Shown here piece by piece: positions 22,281-33,069 of a stretch of DNA of 60,519 nucleotides. Source of the stretch: Multifurca ochricompacta (taxonomy: Eukaryota; Basidiomycota; Agaricomycetes; Russulales; Russulaceae); assembly GCA_022496185.1 (NCBI GenBank), contig WTXG01000219.1, positions 1-60,519 on the forward strand, in the 5' to 3' direction. Under the pieces are notes generated by a model that worked only from the letters and a program-made list of their open reading frames with translations, was not told the origin of the DNA and searched no databases. A program made the position numbers and the translations under genes. Position 1 is the first letter of the stretch; each line of letters begins with the position of its first letter.

Positions 22281-23250
22281 TAGTGATTGTCAAGGGTTTT
22301 CATACCCACGCGGGTAAGCACCATGGGTTTTGCTGGGTATGGGTATGGGTATATGGCTCCCAACCCGTGGAAACCCGTACCCGCATGGTGGGTTTGGTGG
22401 GTATAGGTGCCGATTATCCATTGACAAGATCAGTAGAATTTCCAAGATAAAACACATCTGCAGCCACAAAAATACAAGATCTCGTCTGATGTATGATACA
22501 GGGTGAATTTAAATATGTTCTAGTGTTATCCTACAAAATATCAAAGCAGATCAATGGTGCGATGTAAAATAAAACTGTTATCAGTGATCTACATTCTTGA
22601 AAATCATGATGCATCTGTTTTATTAACATGCAACCAATTCTGCCGGTCTGGCACTATCTAAAATACTCTCTAGACTACTTTAGACTATTCTATAATCTAA
22701 TTATCAAATTACTTTATTGAAACAAGGCCCGTGTGTATCTACAAGCTGCATGGGGCAGCAACTACATTGCATTGCATGGTGGTCTGACCTCCTTCCTATT
22801 AAGGAAGGTTGACTTAAATGCGCAGAATTGTGCATCCAGGGACCAGGACAGTCACTTGTATGAAATGAAACTAGAATAATAAAATAATAATGTAAATAAA
22901 AGATCCTTTTAATCTTCTGAACATAAAACAACAATTTTTGAGGAATCTTGAGTAGCCATAAATGAACCGTTGTGTCCAAGTGCTTATCTCCTTGACTGGG
23001 ATGGCCCAGGCCATTTATCCAAAATGTGCAGAAATGCAAAGATTGGTCACGCTCATATAAAATTGAAACCAGAATAATAAAATAAAAATGGAATAATAAA
23101 TTATCTTAATCTTATGAACATAAAATAGGAATCTTTGAGGGATCTTGAGTAGCCATAAATGAACAATTGTGTCTGAGTGCGTATCTCCTTGACCGGGATG
23201 GCCTGGGCTGATTGTCTGAAATGCGTGATGCAAGTAAAGAACTTGCACAT

Positions 23251-23843
23251 TGTTACAATCCCTGCCGAGCAACCCTCTTTTCTTTACTCTCCCCAACGCC
23301 GACCCCACATTGCCCCCTACCTTACATTTCTTGATCACATCTCTGTCGTGGGATCCATCACATGCCTTACTCCCCTCCCCATGACCATGTTTGTTCCTAT
23401 TGATGCCATGTTTGTCTATGGTTACCGCTTATCGTCTTATCGTCTTATCTTCTTATCTTACAACCGGACACTTACTTAATCCCCTATCAGAAGCCAGGCT
23501 TTACGCCATCTGTTTCCGTATATTTGGGCCCACCTGACTCCGTATTTCTTATCTTCTAGATGCCCCTCAATTACATATATAAGTCTGCTGTAGCTATGCT
23601 GTAGACCTCAGACTCAACTTATTGAATACATCGGTGCCTGTCTTCTGGACATCTCCCTTGCATCTCTGACTCGTCTGTCTCGGTGTTTCAGACACCTTGT
23701 CTGCTTAACATCGTCTTAGGGAACAGCCCCTTTGACTTTGACTTGTCCCACTTTACTCCAAGAAGCCTTATTGGTTTCTTAACTGATCACGAATGATACA
23801 CTGTCACACAAGTTGTGTGGAACATCCCGCACTGGACGTAACA
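23251..23843 (+). repeat. gypsy A 5' LTR (593 bp)
   Basis: TGTTAC...GTAACA. TATATAAG at 23576-23583; predicted RNA start AGACTCAACTT at 23610-23620. Confidence 0.92.
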
Positions 23844-23845
23844 TC

Positions 23846-23856
23846 AAGTCAAGTCT
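23846..23856 (+). promoter_or_regulatory. gypsy A primer-binding site, self-priming type
   Basis: AAGTCAAGTCT two bases after the LTR. Its complement AGACTTGACTT matches the predicted transcript start in the LTR (AGACTCGACTT in the 3' LTR), differing only at a CpG-type C/T position. Confidence 0.58.
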
Positions 23857-23865
23857 CCTTCCATC

Positions 23866-25379
23866 ATGGCTTCGTCCAGCCGCAGTCAGACCTTGTTCAA
23901 AGAAGAGCTCATTGAATGCAGAGATGAGAATAATCTTTCACAACAGACACTTGGCTCTGCCATCTGGAAAGACTTTGAATCTGAGTTTGGATACTATGTC
24001 TATCATGACGAAGATACCAACTGGTAGAATACGACAATGAGAAAAGAGTCTGGTATCATATCGATACTCGGAGAGCAAACATTCATGGGTAACTACTGCT
24101 CCTGCTCCACTAGAATTTGGTCTTGGACCATGGAGAGAGAACCCACCTGCAATCATCACCGACTCAGAACCAGAAGAATACATCAAAGAAAATAGTGAAG
24201 ATGCACCAGCATTAGCATTGTCTACACCCCTGGTTGCACTGGCAGTTGTCATGATCAGAGCCCCTGCTTTGACAACCCCCCAGATATTGATACAATCCTC
24301 TGATACCATCACCCCATTCTACCAAAACATGTTGACCATCGCTGCCCAACTCCCTGACCCTGTTCCTCCCCTTCCTCCTCCCCCTGTCATCCCAAACATC
24401 CCTCCACCATCTGGATGCCTTTCAGGAATTTTGCCCCAGACCTTCATGGGAGATTGCTCCCAGAGCAAGAAGTTCATGCTGGAGTTCACCACATTTAAGA
24501 ACTTCAACCATGAGTTGCTCAAATCGTCAACCCCTTCCAACATGCCAACCTCTTCCTTTCACTTATCAGGGGGGATGCAGTTGACGATTGGACAATGGAG
24601 CAACTGGAATGGCTGAATGAGCAGGTGGAGAGTGGACGATGTACCACTAGTGAAGGCCTATGGGAGACTATCGCCCAAAGGTTCAAAGATGCATTTACCA
24701 ATGGACAGGCAAAACAGAAAGCAGCCAGGGAATTAAAGTCCCTGCGAATGGAGAAGGGAGACCTTGACACCTATGTGGCAAAGTTTCGAAGCCTGGCAAA
24801 TTGAGCAGGTTATGACACGGATGAAGAGGTGACCTTGGACCTCTTTTCCCAAGGACTACCAAACCCACTCATCAAAAACATCATTCAATTTCACCACCCC
24901 CATGACTGGGACGAATGGGTCAATGCTGCTTGACGACAGCAGCAGGACTATCTCGACTTCCAAACACAGTTTGGTGTCAACACAAAGAAGGGGAAGACCC
25001 GAGAACAATGGAAGATGGCATTTGGGGTCAAACCAATGCACACTACCCAGAGGGATCCCAATGCAATGGATACCTCAGCAGACAGAGTGCAGGCAAGAGC
25101 CATGCTCATGGAGGACGAGCGACAGGTGCTGATGAAGGAAGGGCGGTGTTTCCACTGCAAAGGACAAGGGCATATGTCTCGGACTGCCCAAAGAAGGGGG
25201 TATGCATTGCAGAAGCAACTACTGCACCTGTAGCTCCTGTCCAGAACAATCCACCAACAGTAGACAAGTGAACTAAAGAAGAAAAGGCCCAGGATATATG
25301 GGCAAATATGATGAAGGAAAGTGAGGAAGTGTGTGCCATCCTGGTGGAAAAGGCATTTGTGAAGAAGGATTTTTGTTAA
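23866..25379 (+). pseudogene. gypsy A gag
   Basis: ATG 23866 (MASSSRSQTLFKEELIE), TAA at 25377-25379 after KKDFC, the same end as gypsy B gag. Recognisable capsid blocks (QTFMGDCSQSKKFMLEF near 24430, then VAKFRSLAN near 24780) and a knuckle remnant CFHCKGQGHMS near 25148, whose last cysteine is lost by a frame change. Several stops (for example TGA at 24802 and 24931) sit where gypsy B has an open codon. Confidence 0.82.
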
Positions 25380-25479
25380 GCTCCACCCCATTGGCCTGGG
25401 CATGAGCACTCCATGTTACCTCTGTGTATACTAGTCGATTCAAATCATTGAAAATACCAGTCCATTTGAAACTACACAG

Positions 25480-28400
25480 AGGGATGGCTGGACTCTGGAG
25501 CCACAGACAATTTTATTAGTCTGCACTAATCAAAACCTTAGGCCTGGGGATGATGACTCTCCCTCAGGAAAAGAATATCTGGAATATTGATGGAACAGCC
25601 AATCGGCTGGAAAAATCACACATTATACCAACCTAAATGTTCAAGTAGGAGAAATAGTGAAGGTCATCCACTTTTTGATCACCAACTTAGGGGATGAAGA
25701 CCTTATCCTCGGATACCCATGGCTTGCTGCATTTGAACCAAAAATCAACTGGGCCAATGTGATGATGGATAAAGATTCATATCCAACCATCATTACATCG
25801 ATAGGCTATGATTACACAATCAGACATCCAACAGTAAAGGCCACAAATACAGATGAAGAAGATCCAGGGTGCTGTTATGTCACCAAAGCATCAGAGTTGG
25901 CCCAGAAGGCAATACAAGGGCAGACAGAGAAGACTTACAGCAACATAGTACTGAGCACCTATCACCGGCATTGGAAGGTATTCTCTGAAGAAGAGTCACA
26001 ATGCTTCCCACCTTCCTGACCATGGGATCATGCCATCGATCTGCTCCCTGATACACCAGTGGCAATAGATTGCAAAATTTACCTGCTGTCCCAATCTGAA
26101 CAGGTTGCACTGATGGAATTCCTCAAGGAACATTTGGCAAAAGGATATATCTGCCCATCCAAGTCACAGTATGCCTCGCCCTTCTTCTTTATCAAAAAGA
26201 AGGACAGCAAGCTATGACCAGTCCAGGACTATCAGCAGATCAATGCTCATACTGTAAAGAATGCCTACCCCCTGCCACTCATTTCTGAACTCATTGACAC
26301 CATGAGGGATAAGTCCCTCTTCTCAAAAATGGATGTGCGATGGGGTTACAACAATGTCAGGATCAAAGAAGGTGATCAGTGCAAAGCGGCATTTAAGACA
26401 AACCAAGGGTTGTTCAGCCAAACGTTATGTTCTTTGGTCTCACAATTCACCAGCAATGTTCCAGTCCATGATGAACCACATTTTCGCGATCTCATTCTCA
26501 CTGGTGAAGTGGTGGTTTACATGGACGACATCTTAGTAGCCACTCCAGACGACTTAAACCACCATCAGGAGCAGTGCATCAGGTGCTGGATATATTGCAT
26601 GAACACAACCTGTACCTCAAGCCAGCCAAGTGCTCCTTCGAACAATGGAGTGTTGAGTATCTAGGAGTCATCTTAGAAGGAGGACAAGTGCACATGGATC
26701 CCATTAAAGTACAAGGGATCCGGGAATGGCCAGTACGACCTGTGTCAAAGATGTCTGATCATTCATTGGGTTCTGTAACTTCTATCGGCACTTTGTCAAG
26801 GGATTCTCAGGTATTGCACACCATTAAATGACCTATTAAAAAAGGATGTGCTGTGGCATTGGGGTACAGCTCAACAGCAGGCGTTGAGCAGATTAGGGAC
26901 CTTGTTGGCTTGGAACTGATACTCATCCAGCCAAATCTGAGCCACCCCTTTGAGTTAGAAGTGGACGCCTCTCACTTCGCAAATGGGGCAGTACTGTACC
27001 AAAGAGACCCACACAGATACTTCACCCAGTGGCATATTACTCCGAGACTTTCTCACCAGCAGAGTGGAACTATGACATCTGGGACAGGGAACTCTTAGCC
27101 ATAGTCAAGGCATTACAACATTGGCACCTTACCTGGCAGGAACTCCTCAAAAACCATCATTTACACGACCATTCCAACCTATTGTATTGGAAAGAACCCC
27201 ATAAGATCAGTCGACACATGGCACAAGAGGTCCTGGAGTTAGAAGAATATAACTTCACCCTGAAACACATTGCTGGAAGCCAGAACACTAGAGCAGATGT
27301 GCTGTCATGCAGGCCAGATATGCATATGGGAGAGGATGACAATAACGACGTCACTGTCCTCCCTGAGGAGGTATTTGCAAAAACTGCTGTAGTCAGCCTC
27401 CATGATATGGATCCATGGGCACAAGTGTCACAAAATATGAACCAGGAATTATGCTGCTCATGGGCCGATGCACACAACTTAAAAGAAGTTGATGGCCTTT
27501 GGTGGAAAGATGGAGACCAACTCATTGTCACCAGTGGCGACAACATTAAGAGGGGGGTGATCCATTTTCACCACAACCTTCCCTCTGCTGGCCACCCTGG
27601 CATCATGAACACCTATGCCCTTGCCAAGAGAGACTATTGGTGGCCCAATATGAAACAGGACGTTGCAAACTACGTACAAGGGTGTGCAGCATGTCAAGCA
27701 AACAAAGTGAATACACACCCAAGCGTCCCACCGATATACCCCATTACTCCCATATCATCAACACCTTTCCAGACCATTGCCATGGACTTCATTGTCAAGT
27801 TACCCAAATCACAAGGCTTTGACACCATCCTCACAATCACTGATCATGACTGTTCCAAAGCGGCCCTGTTCATACCTTGCAATGAAACCATTACAGCTGA
27901 AGGAGTGGCGAAACTATACCTAAATCATGTATATCGCCACTATGGACTCCCCAAAAAGATCATATCCGACAGAGATACCTGGTTTACATCGACATTTGCT
28001 AAAGCCCTGTGCAAGACACTGGACATCACACAGAATATCTCCATGGCTTATCATCCACAGACAGATGGACAGTCTGAGCGAACAAACCAATGGTTGGAAC
28101 AGTACCTTTGGTTTTGGTGTAACAAGCAACAGAATGACTGGGCAGAGTGGCTGTCAACCATGGAGTTTGCACATAACTCATGGCCCAATGGAACAACAAA
28201 AGCTACCCCCTTCTCCCTTATCATGGGCTGGACCCCATGCACCACATGGACAGATAAGCCCACAAATGTCCCTTCAGTAGCCCAACAAATGCACCAATGG
28301 GAGGACCTGCAACAATCGGCCAATGAAAATCTAGTAAAGGCACAGCAAGCTCTTGCTGCACAGCCCAACACGTTCACACCTTATCAACCCAATGACTGGG

Positions 28401-28824
28401 TCTGGCTCGAGGGAAGACACATTCACACATCACACCCCTCGGCCAAACTGGCACCCCAACGCCATGGACCCTTCCAGATCAAAAGGAAGCTGTCAGATGT
28501 GTCCTATGAATTGCAACTGCTGCTGACATGGAAGATCCATCCTGTCTTCCATGCCAAACTCCTGACCCCATATAAAGAGACTTCCATTCATGGGGAAAAC
28601 TTCCCAAGACCTCCACCTGACCTTATCGATGGAGAAGTGGAGTGGGAAGTGGAGTGCATTCTAGACTCAAGGCGAAGAGGCTGAGGGTGCAAACTCCATT
28701 ACTTAGTTAAGTGGAAGGGATTCCCAGACTCTGACAATTCATGGGAACCGACCAGGAATATCTTTGCCCCAGCCCTTATCTTGGAGTTCCACACCCGACA
28801 TCCAGAAGCACCCAAGGACAATTA
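25480..28824 (+). pseudogene. gypsy A pol: protease, RT, RNase H, integrase, chromodomain
   Basis: Protease DSGAT at 25491-25505 and ILGYPWLAAF at about 25700. RT from about 26080 with [11 protein letters not shown] at 26512-26545. RNase H with EVDASHFANGAVLYQ near 26960. Then 27029-28684 is open for 551 codons covering the RNase H end, the HHCC zinc domain (HHNLPSAGHPG...CAACQANK), the integrase core with ITDHD, SDRDTWF and HPQTDGQSERTNQW, and the start of a chromodomain whose core LHYLVKWKGFPDSDNSWEP follows a stop at 28682. Frame breaks near 26420, 26560 and 27030. Confidence 0.9.
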
Positions 28825-28901
28825 AAAGGAACAGCCTCAGACCCTATCAAATCCCCCAGTACATGCTTTCCCAGCAATGTCCTAACACCATCCAATCAAT
28901 C

Positions 28902-30101
28902 ATGTCTTTCATCGCTGCCAATGCCACTGTCAACGCATTCACCGCTTCCACTGTAGTTGTTGAAAAATTCCCCTCTGCCCATCCCTCTACCCATCCCTCT
29001 TCTCCCATCGACTACAAAGCCACAGAAGCGCATGTGAAGAACCAATCCCCCAACCCAAATGACAACTTTGAACACAGTGAAGAACCACACCCAAACGACC
29101 TCTTGGGCATGGAGTTAGATGATGAAGTCCCTGAGTTCCCATTTTTCACAAATAATCCTAACTCATTGACCTACTTCCCTCTTGAAATTACTATGGCTGA
29201 TGGGACTGTCGCCATCACTAAATATATTTTCTACACCAATGGAGGGATGGATGTTGCCGGATGCATGAAGAAGAATGGTCCTGTCTACGGGGCCCCGGTT
29301 TATTTGGAGGAGAGGTACACTGGACGCCTCCATCACACGATGAGTGATGAGCAGCTTGGACACCTGGCTGCAGAAGATTCCCGAGCTTTTGCAATTGACG
29401 AAGTACTGAACAACATGTGCCTGCCACGTCTCAAGGCAGAGGTCATGAGACTGCGGAAGAACCTGACATTGCGCACCACACTGAACACACAGTACTGAGA
29501 ACATGCAAAATGGATGACAAGGTTGACTAGTGGGATGTTCCAGGTGGAACAGGAGTTGGTTGAGATTCGAAAGAGGCTGGAGCAGGGAGATGCATACCAA
29601 ACCATTGCTGAGAGGTACGCCGATACTTATGCACACCCTCTCCCACCACGATCACTGGGAGCTGCACTGATGCTGCTGCCCAATCGATTTGAGATGCCAT
29701 GCATGCATGAGAACCCCTGCAGTGAAACATGCTGGCGATGCGATAGCAAGTATCACATCAGCTGGAACTGCCCCCTCAACCACAAGTGGTGCTGCCATTG
29801 TCATAGCAACCTGCATTGGAGCAGGTTCTGCATCTTCCACCGAGTAGGCATGGCCCCAACGATCGTCAACCTGTCGGGCTGGTGTGGCAAGTGTTTATGT
29901 CACAACGCGGGACACCAGGAACTCGACTGCCCAATTCACGACCTATGCTACCAGTGTGGGCAACGTGGTCTGTATGGGTTCCTGTGCAATCACAGGTGCC
30001 CGCAGGATTCAGACAAGGAGAATGACACTTTGGATGATTGTAATGTAGCTGACGATTATCTGGAGCTGGTGCAAGATGATGATGGTATGAGTTGTTTCTA
30101 G
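28902..30101 (+). pseudogene. gypsy A third ORF (ORF3): multi-zinc-knuckle protein downstream of pol
   Basis: 400 codons from ATG 28902 to TAG 30099-30101 with one internal TGA at 29496-29498 (codon 199), probably from CGA. Residues 1-80: low-complexity, acidic. About 85-170: conserved block with YFPLEITMADG, YIFYTNGGMDVAG and VYGAPVYLEERY. About 180-240: charged, probable coiled coil. About 277-290 and 297-310: CX2CX4HX4C knuckles (CWRCDSKYHISWNC, CCHCHSNLHWSRFC). 328-343: CX2CX6HX4C. 349-362: CX2CX9C lacking the histidine. It follows the chromodomain by about 80 bp. Nucleic-acid binding is inferred; no family recognised for the rest. Only the single TGA keeps it from being an intact gene. 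Confidence 0.8.
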
Positions 30102-30132
30102 CCAGGTCTGCTAGAACCAGAAGGAGGGGTGA

Positions 30133-30726
30133 TGTTACGATCCCTGCCAAGCAACCCTCTTTTCTTTACTCTCCCCAATGCTGACCCCACATTGCCCCCT
30201 ACCTTACATTTCTTGATCATGTCTTTGTCGTGGGATCCATCACATGCCTTACTCCCCTCCCCATGACCATGTTTGTTCCTATTGACACCATGTTTGTCTA
30301 TGGTTACTGCTTATCATCTTATCGTCTTATCTTCTTATCTTACAACCGGACACTTACTTAATCCCCTATCAGAAGCCAGGCTTTATGCCATCCATTTCTG
30401 TATATTTGGGCCCACCTGACTCTGTATTTCTTATCTTCTAGACACCCACTCGATTACGTATATAAGTCCACTGTAGCTACGCTGTAGACCTCAGACTCGA
30501 CTTATTGAATACATCAGTGCCTGTCTTCTGGACATCTCCCTTGCATCTCTGACTCATCTGTCTCAGTGTTTCAGACACCTTGTCTGCTTAACATCATCTT
30601 AGGGAACAGCCCCTTTGACTTTGACTTGTCCCACTTTACTCCAAGAAGCCTTATTGGTTTCTTAACTGATCACGAATGATACACTGTCACACAAGTTGTG
30701 TGGAACGTCCCGCACCAGATGTAACA
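30133..30726 (+). repeat. gypsy A 3' LTR (594 bp)
   Basis: Aligns with the 5' LTR over its full length. The differences I can see in the first 200 bp are all CpG transitions. TATATAAG near 30459-30466, then AGACTCGACTT about 34 nt later. Confidence 0.92.
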
Positions 30727-31217
30727 CATGTGTTTCATTTTATGGGTAACCCAGGTATCAAAACAATTATCCAGGGGTTACCTTTGCCAATGTCTATGTG
30801 TTCATTAAATTTTTTTGCATTCTGTGTGGTTATCTGACAGGCTATTCATCAATGTTCTATAACATCCTATCTAATCATCTCTGTATACTGGATTTTAGTT
30901 GTGCTTGTATAAAATTGAAAGCAGAATAATAAAATAATAATGGAATAATGAATTATCTTAATCTTCTGAACATAAAACAAGAGCCATTGAGGGATCTTAA
31001 GCAGCCACAAATAAATGCATTGTGTATCTTCTTGGTCCAGGAAGGCCCAGGCCAGTTATCTGAAATGCGCGATGCAAGTAAAGAACTTGCACATGTTTTC
31101 ACAGGTGACCCACAGGTAACCCATGGGTTACCTGTACCCATACCCATACCCGTCACTATGGGTACAGGTACCAATGAGTATACCCCAGGGTTACCCCTGC
31201 CAATCACTAATTGTAAT

Positions 31218-31527
31218 ATACTTACTGACATTCCACTTGTTTCTTATGAATACTTATGATTAAGATACAATCCTTCATGACCATAGCACAGCATGCTCTT
31301 TACAGTATTTAAGGACATTATTTCTGTGTTGTACACTTCAGTTTTGACCTTTCACAAACTGAAGTGAGTATCTGCTTAGATTATCTTTACCATGTGTATA
31401 GCTAACATTACTTGCATAGTTATCTTGCTACCCATTTAGGTAAAGACTAATTAATGTATAGTTTTGACCTTTCACAAACTGAATTATCTTGCTACCCATT
31501 TAGGTAGTGCTTATCTAACCTCAGCTG
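31218..31527 (+). repeat. copia B 3' LTR, second part
   Basis: Continues the LTR after the hAT target duplication. The blocks TTTAAGGACATTATTTCTG, ACTTCAGTTTTGACC and TTAGGTAAAGAC match 6385-6600. It ends at about TTCAATA (31527), where a different copia coding sequence begins. Confidence 0.78.
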
Positions 31528-31935
31528 CATTCAATAAAGTGCAATATCAAATGTTTCTATTGCAAGAAGAAAGGGCACTACAAGTCTGAGTGCCAGATGT
31601 TAGCAGGCAGTAACCAGTTGCAGTTGCAGGTGCCAGGACAAGCTAACAACTCCAGAGGGTGCAACAACCACAAAACTGTGGAGAGCACAAGTTTATCCAA
31701 TGCAGACATTGAAGCATGGGCTGCCATTGAAGAAATTGATGACACTGATTTTATGCCACAATCAGCTTACAACACCAAAAGTCAAGTCAAACATTCAGAA
31801 GTTGAGGTTGAGTTATATGACTCAGGAGCATCAAGACACATGTCTCCCTATCAAGGGAAATTCACCAATTATTGCACCATTACCCCACATCCTATCTTAG
31901 CAGCTAACAATCATATTTTACTCTTATTCATGCTC
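31528..31935 (+). pseudogene. copia C remnant: zinc knuckle and protease
   Basis: Starts abruptly with a CX2CX4HX4C knuckle (CFYCKKKGHYKSEC), then about 70 codons later YDSGASRHMSPYQGKF, a copia protease signature clearly different from that of copia A/B. It is cut by solo LTR D1 at 31941, whose TSD ACTCT continues at 47605. After 47610 the continuation is too degenerate for me to identify. Confidence 0.7.
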
Positions 31936-32500
31936 ACTCTTGTAATGCTCAGCAGGGTGTTTCCTGTGCAACATGCACAGGTCTGTGGGATCTGCTCAGG
32001 GTCTCAGCTGTGGGAGTGGGCTCAATACTCCCAGGACAGGGCCTCTGGGCTCAAGGCAAGCCCAGTACACCAAGGCCTAGTCCCGGCACAGCCTGGCAGG
32101 CTGCACCAGACCTTCTTAGCATCTAAAGGAAGAGGACATGCACCATAACCAGGTGCTGAGGGAGATGGGAAGAGTCAGTCAAAGGGAGCTAATCCCCTCT
32201 GACTGTTAAGCTGGAATCAGGCTTAGCTGCAGTGCTAGAAGCACACCAAGCAGACTGAAGCCAAAGGGAATGAAGGGGAAGGGGACAGGTTCAAAGGGAA
32301 AGGTGCACACCCATTGCCAGAGGCAATGGGGTCCCTTCAGGGAGGTCAAAAGTGTAAAGGGGCAAAGGGTGCAGTGGATTTCCAAATCAGAGATATCTAG
32401 GCTGAAGGTACAAGATGTCAAGTCTGGGGTTCTACTGACTGTCTACAGGGTCTTAAGTACTGTATCAGAGATCTGGTACTGTAGATAATCAAGTCCTTAT

Positions 32501-33069
32501 TGTTACAACTCACTGTTGACTGCCTGGACAGTGGGTTGTATGCAAGAGGGATGGTTTTTAGAAGTGGGGAAAAGGGTGAGAGTGAGGGGGAAAGTGCAGG
32601 GAGATGAAGTGAACAGCTCAGAGGCAAGGGATGAGAAGCCTTCCACAATGTGGGGCTAATCTCCTAGGTAACCAGGTACCAGATCACAAGTGGACAGTCT
32701 GGAGCTGTCCATTCTATTCCCAAAGGGTTTATATACATAACTACAACCGGGACTTTGGTCTGTGCACTACTTTAAGGGAGGTTAACTTCGCTTTAACTCC
32801 CCATTGATCCACCAATGAGAATAGCCCCACTCTTTGGGGTTAGGAATCCGCAGTCTGCAGTTTATAGGCTACTGTTTGGGCAGTGTGGGGTTTTGTTAGT
32901 ACTCTTCCCACAGGTCTCCAATTTGGCAGGAGTCTGGCCCTGGTCTGGACCGGCCCCTTTCTGGTCTTAATCTAGGGTTATCTTTGCTTCTGAGGGTTCT
33001 GCAGGGTCTCTGGGAGCGCCCAGAGATTTCTAGGGGGTCAGGAGGTCTCTAGGGTGTCAGTTCATGACA
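32501..33069 (-). repeat. gypsy C 3' LTR (569 bp)
   Basis: TGTTACAACTC to CAGTTCATGACA on plus. A TATATAAA box read on minus is near 32736-32729; the predicted RNA start AGACTGTCCA lies at 32700-32691. It contains the empty target site GTTCT (32996-33000) for the D2 insertion seen in the other LTR. Confidence 0.92.

Larger units (their letters stand above)
23251..30726 (+). mobile_element. Ty3/gypsy chromovirus-like element A
   Basis: Complete 7.48-kb element inserted in hAT copy A. LTRs 23251-23843 and 30133-30726, primer-binding site 23846-23856, gag from 23866, pol, third ORF (28902-30101), purine tract AGAAGGAGGGGTGA before the 3' LTR. The flanking 5-mers are CACAT (left) and CATGT (right); both derive from CACGT by one CpG transition, and hAT copy B has CACGC at the homologous site. 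It is the best preserved gypsy copy here, with a 551-codon open stretch in pol. Confidence 0.92.
22281..31209. mobile_element. hAT-like non-autonomous element copy A, TSD ATTGTAAT (contains gypsy A)
   Basis: Imperfect terminal inverted repeats TAGTGATTGTCAAGGG (left) and TAGTGATTGGCAGGGG (complement of right end), flanked by the exact 8-bp duplication ATTGTAAT (22273-22280, 31210-31217), as for hAT transposons. Subterminal regions are packed with GGGTAT/GGGTAC hexamers. Without gypsy A it is about 1.45 kb and aligns with copy B (44996-46415). A direct repeat of about 190 bp is present three times (about 22865-23030, 23055-23240, 30905-31085). I see no transposase. Confidence 0.87.
6385..31527 (+). 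mobile_element. Ty1/copia retrotransposon B, heavily nested
   Basis: Plus-strand element: 5' LTR remnant to 6608, primer-binding site 6612-6626, gag at 6969, protease, integrase (resuming at 17540), RT (resuming at 20176), RNase H to 22178, a purine-rich tract ATGGGGGGA at 22181-22189, and a 3' LTR starting TGTTGAGCC at 22190 that resumes at 31218 and ends near 31527. Without its insertions it is about 5 kb, normal for copia. Interrupted by gypsy B, two family-S solo LTRs, one gypsy-type solo LTR and a hAT-like element carrying gypsy A. The 5' limit is approximate. Confidence 0.87.

Noticed and set aside
29163..29636. 157-codon minus-strand frame opposite gypsy A ORF3
   Set aside because: Antisense shadow. 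The plus frame contains the zinc knuckles and is conserved in gypsy B.
23251..30726. Reading gypsy A ends as TGTTAC...GATGTAA with TSD CACAT
   Set aside because: The 5' LTR ends in GTAACA next to the primer site. The better reading is a CACGT duplication with one CpG change on each side.
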